DNA from: Anisakis pegreffii
Lineage: Eukaryota > Nematoda > Chromadorea > Rhabditida > Anisakidae
Direction of reading: 5' to 3'
Assembly: GCA_035041965.1 (NCBI GenBank)
Contig: JAPYMA010001130.1
Coordinates: forward strand, 62,001-126,000
DNA length: 64,000 bases
Positions 36,501-51,500 of this stretch are shown here, in pieces. Both the position numbers and the translations under genes were made by a program. A model generated the notes under the pieces. The model did no database searches and was not told the origin of the DNA. It saw only the letters and a list, made by a program, of their open reading frames with translations. Every line of letters starts with the position of its first letter. Position 1 is the first letter of the stretch.

Positions 36501-39500
36501 GTGGTATGAATGACCAGGAGCGAACGAATCATTTACATGCAGTAGGGGCTGAAGTGATTCGATGTCGTCAATTTTGTCGCATTCGCGCTGATCACTGCTG
36601 TCCGACAGAATCGCAACAGAAATAGCCGTTTGTCTGCCCTGCTGATCTCTTGCCACTGCGGTCACACAATACGAAGATTGCTCACGGGGTAATTCTTTCT
36701 CGACGATGATCTCTCCTTAAAAATCGAAAAATTACTATGTCCTCAAATAGTCAAGCAAAAAATTAAGCAAATCTAATCATTTCAGCAATCTACAATTTCC
36801 AAAATTACAGATTTACATACAGTACGCATACTGTGACTGCCACAGTTTACGGACGATAAATTGATCATTCAGCGAAAAATTGTTATTTTTCTAATGGAAA
36901 GATAATGCTGAAATCAAAAAACAGCTGATGAATTCGATTTAAGACAGTTATGGGAACAATATCTTTTTTTTCTGAATTTACCGACAGTATTGAACTTTTC
37001 GAGAAGTAGATCTCAAAAGCGATTAAAATATCATAGCTATTTAATTGTTAATCGTTATTGGATTAGAAAAGCATCGAATTTTGAGCAATTCAAAATTCTG
37101 CACTCTTCTCTATGACGTCCAAAAGTGCTAGAGAAATTCGGATTCCTGATATTATCAGGTGGAAATTTTAAAAGTATCACAATTTTCATCTAAATGCAGA
37201 ATCGCATAAGGATTGGACGGTTTTTTAATACGAAGTTAAGAATGATTTGAAATTTTTTCGAAAAATGATGGGAATGTCACGTGTTAAAAAGAGTCATCAA
37301 TTTCTCACCAGTATCAGGGCGAATGGCGAAATATTTCGAAGCGTCATCGTCCGCATAAAGCTCATAAGTGAGTTTCGAATTCGATGGTGAAGTGGCCGCA
37401 ATCTTTGCGACAACACTGCCGACGATAGGCCAATTTTGTCGTACGAGTGGCACTCGATAAAGTGGAAACTCGAACACTGGAGCCAAAAAGTACTCCGGAT
37501 TTCCGTAGATCACTTCATAGATGAGGGTGCCTTTAGCTGCTGACGGGTAAACATCAACGAATCGCATCATCTTCTGCAAGAAGAAATTTTCATTCTCTCA
37601 AGATGAGCGCCATGAAAAATAATCAGCTTTTTCAGATGATATGTATTGAGACACCACTGATCAGGTTCGAAATTCCACACGGCTGCTTCACGCGGTTATA
37701 TCGGAAACTGAGCAGTGTGAAATTCGTGAGTGGAGAATCGTCTGAATAATCCTAATCAACGTTCACGAATAAGTTGAATTTTCGGAATTTTCAAGCTAGA
37801 TCGACGAATTTATCATGGCTGGCTTACTGAAAGTTTTGATGTAGACGAGAGAATTCAACTACCTTTCCATTCGTTGACGAAGTCCATACATTATCGAGAT
37901 CAATCAAGCGTTGACGTAATGAACCATCAATGCCAACTTCATCAACTCGCAACACCTCGAAATCGTCAGGCATATTGATCGGATAGTCGACACTTCCAAA
38001 CAAAGATGCTTCACTGTAAGCTTCAGTTGACGGCCGAAATGCGACTGTTTGCCGAATGAACGGTTTGCCATCAGTTGAACCATTTTCTTCATTCATCTGG
38101 ATAATGAACATTTTAGCTGACAAATTGACAGATTGATTTTGCGAAAAAAAAAGATCTGATCGATTTCATAACTGTAAATGATTGAAAAATAATGTTGGAA
38201 GTTGAAAAACACCAAAAATTTGCAAGAGAACCTCTGAAGAAATAAGCGGGACAGCATAATGTAACGACGATGTGCTGATCTCGAAGTAGTAATTTGCATT
38301 CGGCGACGAGGCTAACGACACGAGTAATGCGTCTGAGGAAATATAATCTTGAATAAGAAATGCGCGTGAGTCTTCCAGCGAAATCAATTTTCCATCGACT
38401 GAAACCGTGATGGTCATATCGCGAAGAGATGCATTCTGAAAATTACTTACAAATCACTGAACAAGCGATAAAACAAACAAATAATTGGATCGTATTTCGG
38501 GAAAACAGTAGTTTAGTTTTCGGGGCGAACTATTTCTCGGTGGCAGACCACATTTATTTGCCCAAAGAAACGATTCATCGGATTCAGTGATTGTAATCCC
38601 CTAATCAGAGACTCTTCAACTACTCCTGAAAATAGTCACTTCGGCAGAGTAACTGTAATCTCAGAACAAAGATCTGCCGGTAGTCCATTGCTTAAAAATT
38701 TTCGAGTACTTTCTTTCGGAATCTTGCCTACATTTATAGAGTCACAAAGGAATCAGAAACAGCAAACCTGTACTGGAGTAGAGATGTTATAAAAAATGTT
38801 GGTTGTTGCCCCCGAACGAATATGATTTAGTTCTATTACCGGATCAACCGTGCTTTCATTGCCGTTCACTGCAATGGAATCCAGTTTGTATGGTAGCGAT
38901 GCCGCAACGTTGTCATCCGAAGAAACAAGTATACGTGTTTCCTCGATCCTCAGATTTCGGAGCTCGGAATAGCTGAAAATTAGACGAGTCTGAAGAATAG
39001 GCCTCCTTAAGTCAGTTGTTTTAAGCAGCAAATTGAAAAACCTTCCAAGAGCACTAATCGTAAGCGAATCAATGAAAAGTGAAAGTTTTGACCTGCGTGA
39101 AATGCCATTTGAGCAAATAATGAGCTACACTATATTTCCTCTTGAATACCAAAATGATGAAAATTTCCAAGAAAGGACAATCCATGACTTTGCTAGAGGA
39201 CAATTCTGAGGAACTCTTCGGAATCATCCGGTGGATATTTTTGAAATGAACTCTCAAAATGTACCCGGTGTTCATTAGAGCGATCATTGCGTTGAATGGC
39301 TTCGCCTCATTGTGCTGACTGTCATCAGCAGATGACGAGAGTTTTGGTGATACAAAATAGTAAATTTTAAGCGACGATCTTGGTTGGATGAGCACTGGAG
39401 CTGTTTCTAGACGTTGCACATTCGGTCTTCCATCGACAAAAAATTTCACAATTAGAATGACCTGAAAACGAATTGTAATCAACGATCAATTGTACGAGGA

Positions 39501-42500
39501 CACCGTATCTCAACAGCAAACTTCTAGATGTCTTTAATGATCAATGCGGAGCTTGTTCGGCATCAGTTAATTAGTGTCATTTGTTAGATGAAATACTGAA
39601 TTTCCGTGAGGTCATCGTAGTAATTTGTTATTGTCAAGCGTGTAACTGAAGAGATTCTTTTCTACCAGCTATGATGAAGATTATCTTTTTTTTTACCACA
39701 TGACCATCTACTTTACCGCAACAACTTTCTGCATCGAATTCCTTCTGAAAATCGACCGATTCAATAACATTAGGCTGTATAAAAAAATTTCCTACTGCTG
39801 GATTGACCTGATATCGTTCAACGCGAGTGAGACGAGAATTTTGTACGGGCCGCACGATCCACTGAGCCGAAAACGATGAATTCGGACGTAGGTGTGAATC
39901 GCCGTCCAACGTTCGAATTCCTTCAAAGGTAAGCGGTCCAATGCGGAACTGAATCAGAGTGGTTTCTGGTCGGTCTCGGAGCATTTCCAGTGACACACGT
40001 ACATTCGTTAGGAGAACGTTCTGAAGAGAGTTTAATATCACTGCATTATTGAATGCGATGGAAGTAGAATTCAATAGGCAGCTGATAGTTCGAGGACGGC
40101 TACATTCCACTCTAACTCATCCAGTTGCTCCGTTGAACGAATACGCTAGATGACCAACCTTCTTATTTTCGATTCTAAGTTTCACAATAAATTCGTTGTT
40201 TTCGACCGGTTCCGATGGAATTATGAGTGCATATGCAACTGCACATTCACCATCCTCGTTGCTGGCCGATGGAAACCCTTGTGAAGGATGTGTATCAGCT
40301 AAGAGACGACCGATGTGATCGTGGAGCAGCGAAAATGGATCGTTTGCACCATACTGAAAGGATGATCTTTCACCAAAACATTCACAAATACGATCATGAA
40401 AAAGATCCGAAAGCAAATATAATTCAGTGAAGCAAAGATAACACACTGAATAAATTGAATAAATAACATCCTCTTCATGGAATCAACAATTCGAAACTCC
40501 ATCAAAATGAGTTCACCAGCAACTGGTGATCACACCGATGATATATTTCAACTGCCAACAACTATCCACAATCTTTAAATTTTGATCAGTGACCGGGTTT
40601 ACAAAATATTCTGAATATAAATTTAGTGCCTCAACAATTACCTGTCGAGTGAGCGATTTCAGACGATCTGAGTAAACCACCAGTTTGCGTGCGTTAGCGA
40701 ATGAAATCGCCGATGCATTCGTTTCAGTGAGCGGATCAATTTGTCCTGATTCCCACAGCTGGACCGTTGCATTCCATACAGCGATAAGCTCCTCACCAGC
40801 TTGACTGTCTGCAAATGATAAACTTTTCAATAAGTGTAATTAAAACAAGTGAAAAATTTCTTCAGCGATTTCAAATTCAACGTCGAATCGAACAAATGAA
40901 CAAAAACTCACTACCTTTGAATGAAAGCAGCTCTTTCGTTGTGATCAAACGTCCACCATCTGATGGATCTGCGATTGATTCAAAAAACTTGTTGAACCAT
41001 TTACTGGATTTAATATTGGCGAAGTAATTCGATGGTAAAACCACCTGAAATGATTACGTTACATAACTCTATGATATTATCTTCAACATTTCAAAAGTCA
41101 CGAGAAAACTGTTTATTCACTGCGAAACAGCTCGCATGATCTGAATTGAAACATGCTGATCTGAATAGTCGTAATTTCGCCGATCATCACCAACCTGTAG
41201 TTGCTCGAAGAAATCCGAATATAACGCAGCCATGTTAACGGCTTGTATTTCGAGTGAGTTGATTGCTGGAAAATAATGTTGCAAAGCACCACCGTACCGG
41301 TTTTTCACCTTTAACATCTTTAATGAATTGATTGCTTTGCTTGACATACAATAAAAATCTCTACAGTCACAGTTAAATGCGAGATAATCATTCTATTAAT
41401 TTCAACGAAATTCATAATTCTCTGATCTTATACATGGACCATTTTTCACATTTGTCCCAAACATAGCTACGTAAACATGAGAGTCTTCTTCCACAATCTA
41501 TCGGAATAAATTTCGATTTCGATAAGGGTAATCACTGAAACATACAGAAGTGTTACCCAACATCGAAAGAATTGCTGGAGCCGCACGACGACGTCGAAGC
41601 ATCGGACACCGACTGTCAAGAGCAGATGCGCACCTGAAGTAATGTGGCATAAAGTACAGATGTAGCTGTTCAAGCCGAGAATGATTCAGAACCAACAAGG
41701 ATGTCAGAACAGGCATTGTCGCAGTTTTTCTTGTGAAACGCCGTTTAGAACTTGGTAATGAGAAAATTCGGTTCCTCAGAAGGCTACGGTTCAATTCAAA
41801 TGCATCAACAAGAAATGATGACACAGAAAAGTCATGAAGAAATGAAAATTCGACCTGAATCAACGTTCATGAATGATTCGAACTTTCGACTGACGGTACT
41901 CTGCAGTCACACAGCTATTAACTTTATATACTGGATCGAAAAAAAGCTATGTTAGACTAACATAATCGATTTTTGCAGCCTCTGGAAATCCACGTTCACA
42001 GCATTGCAGTTGGCGATGAGTAGTATGAACATTGCGATCGAATCCAGTGATACTGTATCGTCCGGAACTAGCTTCCAAGAGGGACCGCACATTGTTGCCG
42101 AGACGTACTGCTTACGACAGCGTTCACGGGCGTTCGATGCGCAATTGCATTGAATTTCACTTTTAGTCCATAGTGACGACTGTTTCAGTGTTGAGCTTGG
42201 TCCCACTGAAAATCAGAAGATAATTCAAACTGTCATAGAAGCCACTGGTTCACTCAAAATTGATCACATATAGATTAATGAGAGTCCAGTTACGATGATC
42301 CGTGATGAAGATAAACAAGGTAAGAAGTATTTTTTGACCATCAAACTTGAAAGCTCGACTTTTCAATCTAAGTCGGAATCGAACAGAATTCCTCGATTTC
42401 TAGAGCTTCTGCAACGATTGAGAGAGCAGTTCTCACATTTTAATCGCCTGATTCTGAACTGTTCTGTTTGATTACAGGAGACGTCGAAAAAAATTACAGT

Positions 42501-45500
42501 AACCTTCGCATATGTTAGCATCGCTTAACGCATGTCGATCATCAACAATCAGCAATGCGTATCGTAAATAATTCGAAATCGACCGGGGCATCGTATAGTA
42601 ATACGGCACACGGATTGAATACACATTGCAACGTTTATCAGTGATATTCGTTGTGCGCTGTGTCAGCTGCATAGACGTGCGATATCCATCGTGAAGACCT
42701 ATGCCATTCCGTATACCGTCCTAAAATGTATCACATCAGCAATTCGAACTTATGCAGTGTGAAAATATTCGTTGCACTCTGACTCAGCAGAGTATCGTCT
42801 TCATAGATTTTCTGAGATTCTGAAGCTCCGTTCACCAGTTCTTGCCTTATACTCACACGTTACAAGACATAATTATGCCAAGCCTAAGCTTCTCCTGGTT
42901 ACGCTATCGAAACTTTGAACAATAAGCTTGGAAAGATGTGACCGACGGTGAGACTGACGCAAAATCTAACCAGTATGAGACGAAATGGGAGGGAATAATC
43001 ATCGATCATGAACGGTGGCACCATGATGATGGCTTCTGATGAACCACCAATATTCTCAGCAACAAATGAATAGTTTTTGCTTCCAGATTCTGGAACGATG
43101 AACGATCCTGGACTGAGTCGTAGCACTGGCAGAGGTACCTGGTAAGTTCAAAAATGCAGAAAAGTGAATGACAAAACGTAATAGTGAGACCATTCATGGA
43201 TGAATTGGAACTTCAAAGTATGCTCTTCAAATGGAAGAATCTTGATCTCCAATTGTGCTCTGATAGTGAGTGCAAGATGGATTTCAAAATCAGTTCGCAA
43301 TTATACATTTCAAGCTATCTGAAAATGAATAACGTAAGTTGAAACAGGGATTTGTTCCTTACAGCAGTTTGTTTTTCAATTTCATCCACTAGTAATTGCT
43401 TATCACTTGTGATGATTGGAACAAACGGGAAAGCTAGCGGTAGAAGCACCGTTATTGAAGTGTTGACGGGAGAAGCCTGAAAACTCATTAAGTGTTGTCA
43501 TATCTTCACCATATAATATCGATCATTCACAGAGCAAAACAATTTATAAGCAATTTGTCAGAACTGTTGGCTTCGATTATAAAGCATCATGAAAAAAAGA
43601 GTCTTTTCGACATCGACTATCAAACACGGGAAATATATTCGACTAATTAAAACATTGAATATTCTGAAATGATTCAGAGGATCAGCATTATTCGACAGCT
43701 GATGAAAATTCAACTGAGAGCAGCAAATTGTTACCTGAACGATCATTGAAATAGTTTGATGGATTGGCGATGACACAGTTAGTTCGTAGATGCCTTCTGT
43801 TATCGAAAAGAAAACGCTTGCCTCTGAGAGAAAAATATCTGTTAGAGGCTAATTGACAGTGAACATCACGGCAGAAAGCCTCAAAATCCGAACATTCTAG
43901 TTACTTGATTGAAGGTATTTCATGAAATTCAATGGAGCGAGGTGAATGAATGAGAACAGTGGAGTGATCAATTTTGACATAAAGTTGACTCCTTATTCGC
44001 GAGTGATGAATGAATAGGTGAATTCAATTAATGAAACGTGGAGACTATAAGTGAAGGGAGATGAACAAACAACCGTTAGAACGTGTTTGACGATGATCAT
44101 CAAAGCCAATTGCGTTGTTACGCAGGTGTACCAGTGCACCTGGGATATTTATTGCCGGGTTGAGTGCCTTTATCTCATCTTGCACATTCACAAAGTAATT
44201 GAAAAAAGTGCTACCGAATAAACCATGATAAGGCACCATCAGTGCAGTCTGCAATAGAATATCTTCGACTATCGGCGAATTTCATCACGGATTGCGAAGA
44301 AGTTATAGTGGAGTACATACAGTGAATTGAATTTATTGTGGAGTACTTATAGTGAAATGAACTGAACGCTTGAGATATTTTTAAGGGATGAAGAGCATTG
44401 TATCAACATAGAATGAGTAAAAGTGATGAGGTAATGTATCAGCTGTTAGCGATTCACCTCGTCATCGTGAATGACTGAGATATTTCCGAATATGGTTTGA
44501 TTCAGGGAGCTTTCGACTGAATTCCTGAGGCTGAGGAATAAAGACAAAGTGGCTCCAGCTGCGGCATATCGACTGAAGTCTGCCAATGCGGGATCGGTGG
44601 CCACAACAAACAAAGCACTGTCGTCGGGTGAAATTCTGATCGATAACGGACCATTTAGTTCAAATCCTTCATTGACAATGTTCAACTGAATAAGAAACAA
44701 TCATTTTCATGATGATTATTTTTCACGATGGAAGACTTTCGGCGCAATTTAAACCGGTGGTTCTCAAGAAAGTAAATTCTCTATGGAAAAATTTCAAGCA
44801 CACGAAGCTAGTGAGTCAATTTTGGTTACTTTTCCTCATAATTCTCCCATGTTTATTTAAAAACATTTGCGAATGCAATTGCAAGAAATTGTTTCCAATG
44901 CTTTTTTGGCTGCAAACCTTGCAATCAAATGATCACGTCTTGATCTTCTGACTTATTGCTGGTAAGCATTAGAGCAATACAGGTGATAGAGAATTTCAGT
45001 AGATTTTTGAGGGGAACTAGTCATATGCCACATCTTTACAGGCGGGTAAAGCAGGTAGGGGAGGGGGAGGGCTTCGAGTGCAAGAGCGTGAAAATCACTC
45101 ATTCACACTGCATCTGTGTTAATAGTTCAACAAAATTGCTGCTGAATATTACCTCATGCGAGATTCCCATAAGGTCCCTTTCGCAACAGTGTTCCAAATC
45201 AGAAAATTGTCAAGATCGAAATGAAACCAGAGAAAAGGATGTAAAAAAAATCCTATACTTACTCGTATTATTGGTGGTGTCATTTGAGGAGCGAACGAAA
45301 AAAGTAGCTCGCGTGGCTGGGCTCTCAAATATGATCCAGTCTCTTCAACATTTATTGTTTGCCTGAAATGTCTGATTGCTGAAAAAACTGACTCAAGTTC
45401 CCACAAGAGGTATGGTCAGTACTGCGACTGATTATGACCAAACCGAAAAGACATCGTTTTTGATGGAACACAAACCGGACGAGACGTTTGATGGAGTTGA

Positions 45501-48500
45501 CACACGAGAACTGAAGAGTTGCAGTGACACTGTCCAGGGTTTCCGCAGCGCTGAATTCGACTCGCATCGTTTTCGATTCGTTTGCGCCGATCGATTCGAA
45601 ACTCTTCAAAAATAAGTGCGAATTTTGGAACGAGCAGAGTTTTCAGAAGCTCACATTATGAGCTCATTGAAGTTATCTACAAAACTAACTTGTTCAACTT
45701 TATCGATGGTCAATTTATCTCGAGGTGTTATCACCTGAACCCAGCATCCAGCCAGCGGAATATCACCGTTATTGTGAAGCCGATACGTCTCCTCGGCAAT
45801 ACTGCCACGCTTCAGTTTGATTGTCTTCTCATAATCAACATCAAAATCTGCATCCGACCAAGCGATGATTCGTTGTGAAAGATAAACCGAACTGTCACAC
45901 GGTTCACCTGGATGACTGGCGATCTGTGAAAAGTGTCAGTTCAGAAGAATGTGCTGCGGATATCACTTGAATAATCTTTTAGGAATGCGTACCCTTTCAA
46001 AGCTCTTCGACAAGAAACAGTTTTCAACTGATTGAAATGATCTTCAGTCGTTACTTTCGCAGAATTATAGCGGTATGAAATGCAAAGCATAAACTAACCA
46101 CTTTATAAGTGGAAGCTTCATCACTCGGTATATGCACGAACTCGAAACGACCTTCGCTATCGCTCTCCACTGCAACATCTTCGAAGAGAATTCCATTTCG
46201 AAAGGTTCGTAAACGAACTGGAACGCGACCGAAGTTCTATAATGTTCTCAAACTAACGAATTTTTTCAGTCATTTGATTACATTCACAAATTCTCAAAAC
46301 TGGTTGATTCACAGACAATTTATAGGGATATAATAGAAATTATGGCGGGTTTCAACAATGAAGCGCTTTCTGATGAGATTAATTATGCCGAACAGAGAAC
46401 AGATGGAATCTTTAGCAAAATAATCCGAGATAATTATGAGGCACATCTTTTTAGATGATGAGAAACGAGGAGTGGAAAACGAACGCGCTGATCGATGAAC
46501 TGTACGATTCCTTGTACAGCTCGTTTATTGGTGTCACCAACGTTCGTAAGACGAATGACGATTGGTGAGTACGTCGGCTCTACAGTAAGATTCCAGCTGA
46601 TCGTTGATTCGCCCAATTGCGAGGCCACCGTGACATTGACCGAATACGGTGTTGTACGTCCAATTGGTTTTAGCCATTTTACCATACCATCTGAACTCAC
46701 TTCCATCCCATCAGCATTTGTCTCCAAATTTAGAATTGTCGTCTCTTCCTGCGTAATTGACAGCCATAATTTTCAAACAATCGAGAAAAGAATTCATTTT
46801 TGTAAAGCTGAATTCCGATGAATTCCAAAAATTGTCAATTGGTAATTTGGGATCGAAAGATTTCATGCTTCATTCTAGAGTTGAATGTTTTCTGGACATT
46901 ATCTGAAAATTCCAACAAATTAAGTTTTTTTCTTCAAATCAGAAGTTCTTGAGAACATCGGTGAACGTTTAGCGATTGCAGGGAGCAAACCTTCAAAGGG
47001 ATTTTAACGTTGTATGGCTTCCCTTCGACGGCTTTTGTTAGTTGCGTGTTAGATAAGGTCTGATGATTTATTGATGATGGTATATTCGTCTGAAAGTAGG
47101 AAATAGTTGAAATGGAGAGCTTTTTGCAGAAAAGATAAAGATGCTCGGTCACTTCGTGGATTGATTTCGAGTTAAGTGAACATAAGAGTGATACGCAAAT
47201 GACGTGCACTTTGGCTCATATGTGACAACAGTATAAGCATAAGCGATGTTTCAAGCAATGCATGATACCTGTTCACACAGTATTCCGGAACGTCCTGATG
47301 GACAAATGCACGTTGGACCAACACAATACCCAGAGCATCTGGTTGGGTCACATTCCACATAAAATGTAAAATGAATCTGCAATCATCTCGTATTGCATGC
47401 GAAATTGATCATTCAAAACCAACAACTTCAAGTCAATGAGCGCATTAGATGGCTAGATTCGTGAGAGTGGAACGTTTAGCTGGAAGGTGAATTCTCAGAC
47501 AATGAATATCAGTGAGATAATTGGAAGCTCGAATAATCATTAGGTAATTAGCAGCAATAATGTACCACTCTTTTATCAACGAATGGTAGCGCTTTATCAG
47601 AACCATATGGAATAATGTTGAAGAGATAACGTCCTGGTAACATCGCTTGTGGTATTTCACATTCAATCCGCGTTGATTTTACGTATCGACCAGCTGTTGC
47701 CGTACTTCCGTAGAGACATATGTAGTGATTGGATTGCACTCTGCAGAGCATGAATGGCTACGGGTCAAAAACAGTTCACATCAACGGAAATAGAAGTCAT
47801 CATTTTCGAATGCATCATTTCAATCTCAGGAATAGTTCTGTCATGAATCTTAAGAGCTCGCATTCGGCTAACATTTACTCGGAAATTGGTTTTCGATAAT
47901 TCCAGACGGTCGATCAAGAAAAGACGACAATGAAACGAATCAATTGGTCTGGAACGAACGTCGGAAAATCATTGCCATAAACAGTGACTTTAGATGTGCT
48001 ATTATGATGCACACCGGCGGCTGGTGGCAGAATGAAGAGGGCCACTGAATTTGATTCACATCGAGTATTTGTGCAAAGATCACATGCTGCTCCACTCCAT
48101 CCGTCACGACATATGCAAATTCTGAGAAAATTCCCGTTAATTTCCGACGTTGGATACGTTATCCTTCTTGAATGAGATGTTTCAATTTCGCACTAATGCG
48201 GATAAAATCAATTTGTTTCCAGCTGATACAAGACAATTTCCAACCGCTACAATTCCAATTTTGGTTTCAGTTGATGTGTACTTGTAGCGACAAAACCTGT
48301 TTATCACTAATGGAGAGTAAAATGTGTGATGAATGGTGACCTGTACCGAAATTAACGAGCAAGTTTTTAAAATAATATTTAAAAAACCACAAAAGATCAG
48401 TAGGAAACTGATTCAATGCTCGCTAACTGAATTCCGAGAACTGCAGTTTGAAGATGTGAAAATTTGAGGGTAACCTTGCACTAGGGTCACACCATCCATG

Positions 48501-51500
48501 AACGCATCTGCGTTCACACAGCGAACACTGAGCACCTTCGCAAAACGAGCAATCTTCGTCCGAATATCCAGGCAGGCATTCGCATAGATTTGGCTTTATA
48601 CATGTGCCAGCATTGGAGCAGTTATTCAGGCGATCGCATACGGCCGTTGAACAGAACGGTGCCGTCCAACCAGTCTCACAAATGCATTCACCACCAACAC
48701 ACGAACCATGGTTATTGCAACCGGTCACTGAGCAATTCGTTGTTGGCTGACTACAGTCGACACCTGGAAATTGACGACAAATTTGAAATTGCAAAACGTT
48801 AAAATCGTTGATGTGCACAAAGTTGATTTGAGGTGGTACTCTAAGTAGGAACTACGTATTGCGAAGAAAATAAACAACTGAACACATCCCAAGCCGTCAG
48901 AGACCTGAATTTCTCTTGAACGAGATTGACAAGAATCACGAGATTTAATGGCAAACTAAAGGTGGTAGTGGATGCGAGAAATTTGAATTTGTAATGTGAA
49001 ATAGAGATGGAATCGAGCAGATCACCTTGATAGAGTGGATCACATAAGCATTCGTTGAGTGATACACATTGACCATGTGCACTACAGTTTGATAGAAGTT
49101 CACACGACGGCGTCGAACAGTCATCTCCATACCATCCTTCATAGCACTTACAGTGGTTTGGTGCTACGCAATTTCCATTAGTTGAGCAATCGTTCAGCGA
49201 TGAACAATCATTCAATTTCTCCGAACAATTCACTCCACCAAAACCTTGGTCACATTCGCATTCGTTCCGTTCTACGGAATTTCGAATGATATAGCAAAGT
49301 AACGAGGCAACAATCAAAAGTCAGCCGGTTTAACAAATATCACCAATAAAACCATCAAGGTCTAATTGATTGAGTACTTCGAAGACCAAAGAGTTTAAAA
49401 GATTCGATTGAGCCATCACAATGCAAGCAACTCTTCTCCATTATTATTACTTTTAAGTGCTCATCTATGTTAATAACCTCTTTTTGCAAGAATGGACCAT
49501 GCTGAATGTTAACTGATAGAAACGATATCAGAAGGAGTATTTCTAAGTTCATTACAATCAGGTGCTAAATCGCAAGTGCTTTGAAACGGAATGATCAATG
49601 AGTGCTTTCGATGAAAATCTTCTCACCGATACAATGCGCATTCATCGTGCAATTTGTCGTCACTTCACAATCATCTGGTGCTGGTGCTGGAGAACGTTTT
49701 CTGCCGATTGGATCAATATAAGCAATTCCTGAAAACTTATTCGAAGATCATATCCTTGGAATATCAACTCCATTCAAACCTTTTCCGGTTGGATGCATAT
49801 ATGGGTATTTTGGGTGGGAACAAGACACAAAGTTGTCCTAGCGAGAAGAAAACTATCGGAACTGGAAAAATTTTTTGTTATAATTTGCTCCTTTGATTCT
49901 TCCTGGATGTAATGAGACCCCAAGCAACATATAAAGACTGTTCATGTACCTCTGGAATGATCGATTCTTCCATCGAGGATCCTCTTTTCGATAGATTCGC
50001 TATTCTCTTGATCGCCCCAATAGTTATTCGTAGCGTCCAGTGCCTGAAAAATGAGCTGCAGGGGATATATTTTGATGCTTTCGATTGCAAGACATCAACT
50101 ATTTTTATTTGAGCAATTGGAAGACTGAAACAGTGGTAATGTGCGGAGACAATGTTGGTTGTAAGGAAATGATGCAATATTAATGAAAATGGAATAAATA
50201 TTAAAAGACAACAATTACAGAGTAAAGACAGTCAATGAATTCATAAGTGGGTAGCATTCCTCATGGATATTCTCGGGGTCACTGAGGTTGAACGCATATG
50301 TGAGTATTTGGGACGGGAACGGGACACAAAATTGCCGGAGTCGGCAAAAACCACCGTTACTACGAAAATTCGGGAGAACCGAACAATAAAACAGCCTGAA
50401 GACCAGAAACAGAAGAGCGCACCCCCCCCACCCAACCCCGCCCGCATAGCTGCATCCGTACGAGATTTATAAATAATCTAGAATGAGTAACAGAAGTATG
50501 TGAGAACTCACATTACTTTGGAGAAATTCAATTTCCAGATCGAACTTCTCGAGACGATTATCGAATTCGTTATCGTTGATTCTGAACTGCGACGATCCAA
50601 CGATCACTGAACCTCGTTGGTTTTCATTGCGCTCGAATATATTATTATGCACACTACCGTTGAGCGGATTGTCGTTGTTGGGTATGATGTAGAGACACCA
50701 TGCACCTTTGTTGTGCATCCAAACGTTTTCGGCGATGTCCACGTGAAAAACCTTTGAATGCTGAAATGCATCAGCAAATTCTTCCGAATGAATCTCCAGC
50801 TCAAAGTTTCATACTTTCGAGGGTTGAATCATTATATCAACCGTTTGTGCTACGTTCACAAGTTGAATATTGCCGAAGACATAAATTCATGGCGCATCAA
50901 ACGTCCGTAACTTTGCTGGACGCAGTGCGCTTTCTTTCGGTCGTCGACTTTACTTTTCTCTGTCGCATTTTTCTAAATTCTTTTCCTGTCTCGTCTTTTC
51001 GCCTTTTCGAGGTCCCCTCACAAATGAAAGTCCAAAAATTTAGGCAGGAACGTGTTATCACTTACTATCAAGAATGACTGATGAAAATTCATTGATGCAA
51101 TCAACAAGGTGAGTGCTCTACTGGTCAAATTACTTGCGACTAATTCAATTGACAGTCGAGCTTTCGCACAGTCCATGCTGATCAGAATTTCACAGCATGG
51201 CTTCTCAAATACGCCGTGGTGTTCTGGAATGTAGGATCCTGTTGAGACCCGGAAACAAACCTGATGAGGTGACATCTCGAGTGCTACCGTACCACTTTTG
51301 GTGTGTTCGTTGTTGTTGATGAAATGATTACGATGGATCTTTGCCTCAACACACGATTCCATTCGCGAATGCACTACGAGATTGCTGTTTGAGTCGAAAC
51401 GATTTTCGGTCAGCGTAAACGATGGAATTCGTTGGTTTCCTTGATCGACGCGATCGAGTTCACACTTCAAAAACTCGAAGTGATTACGTAAATTCTCATC

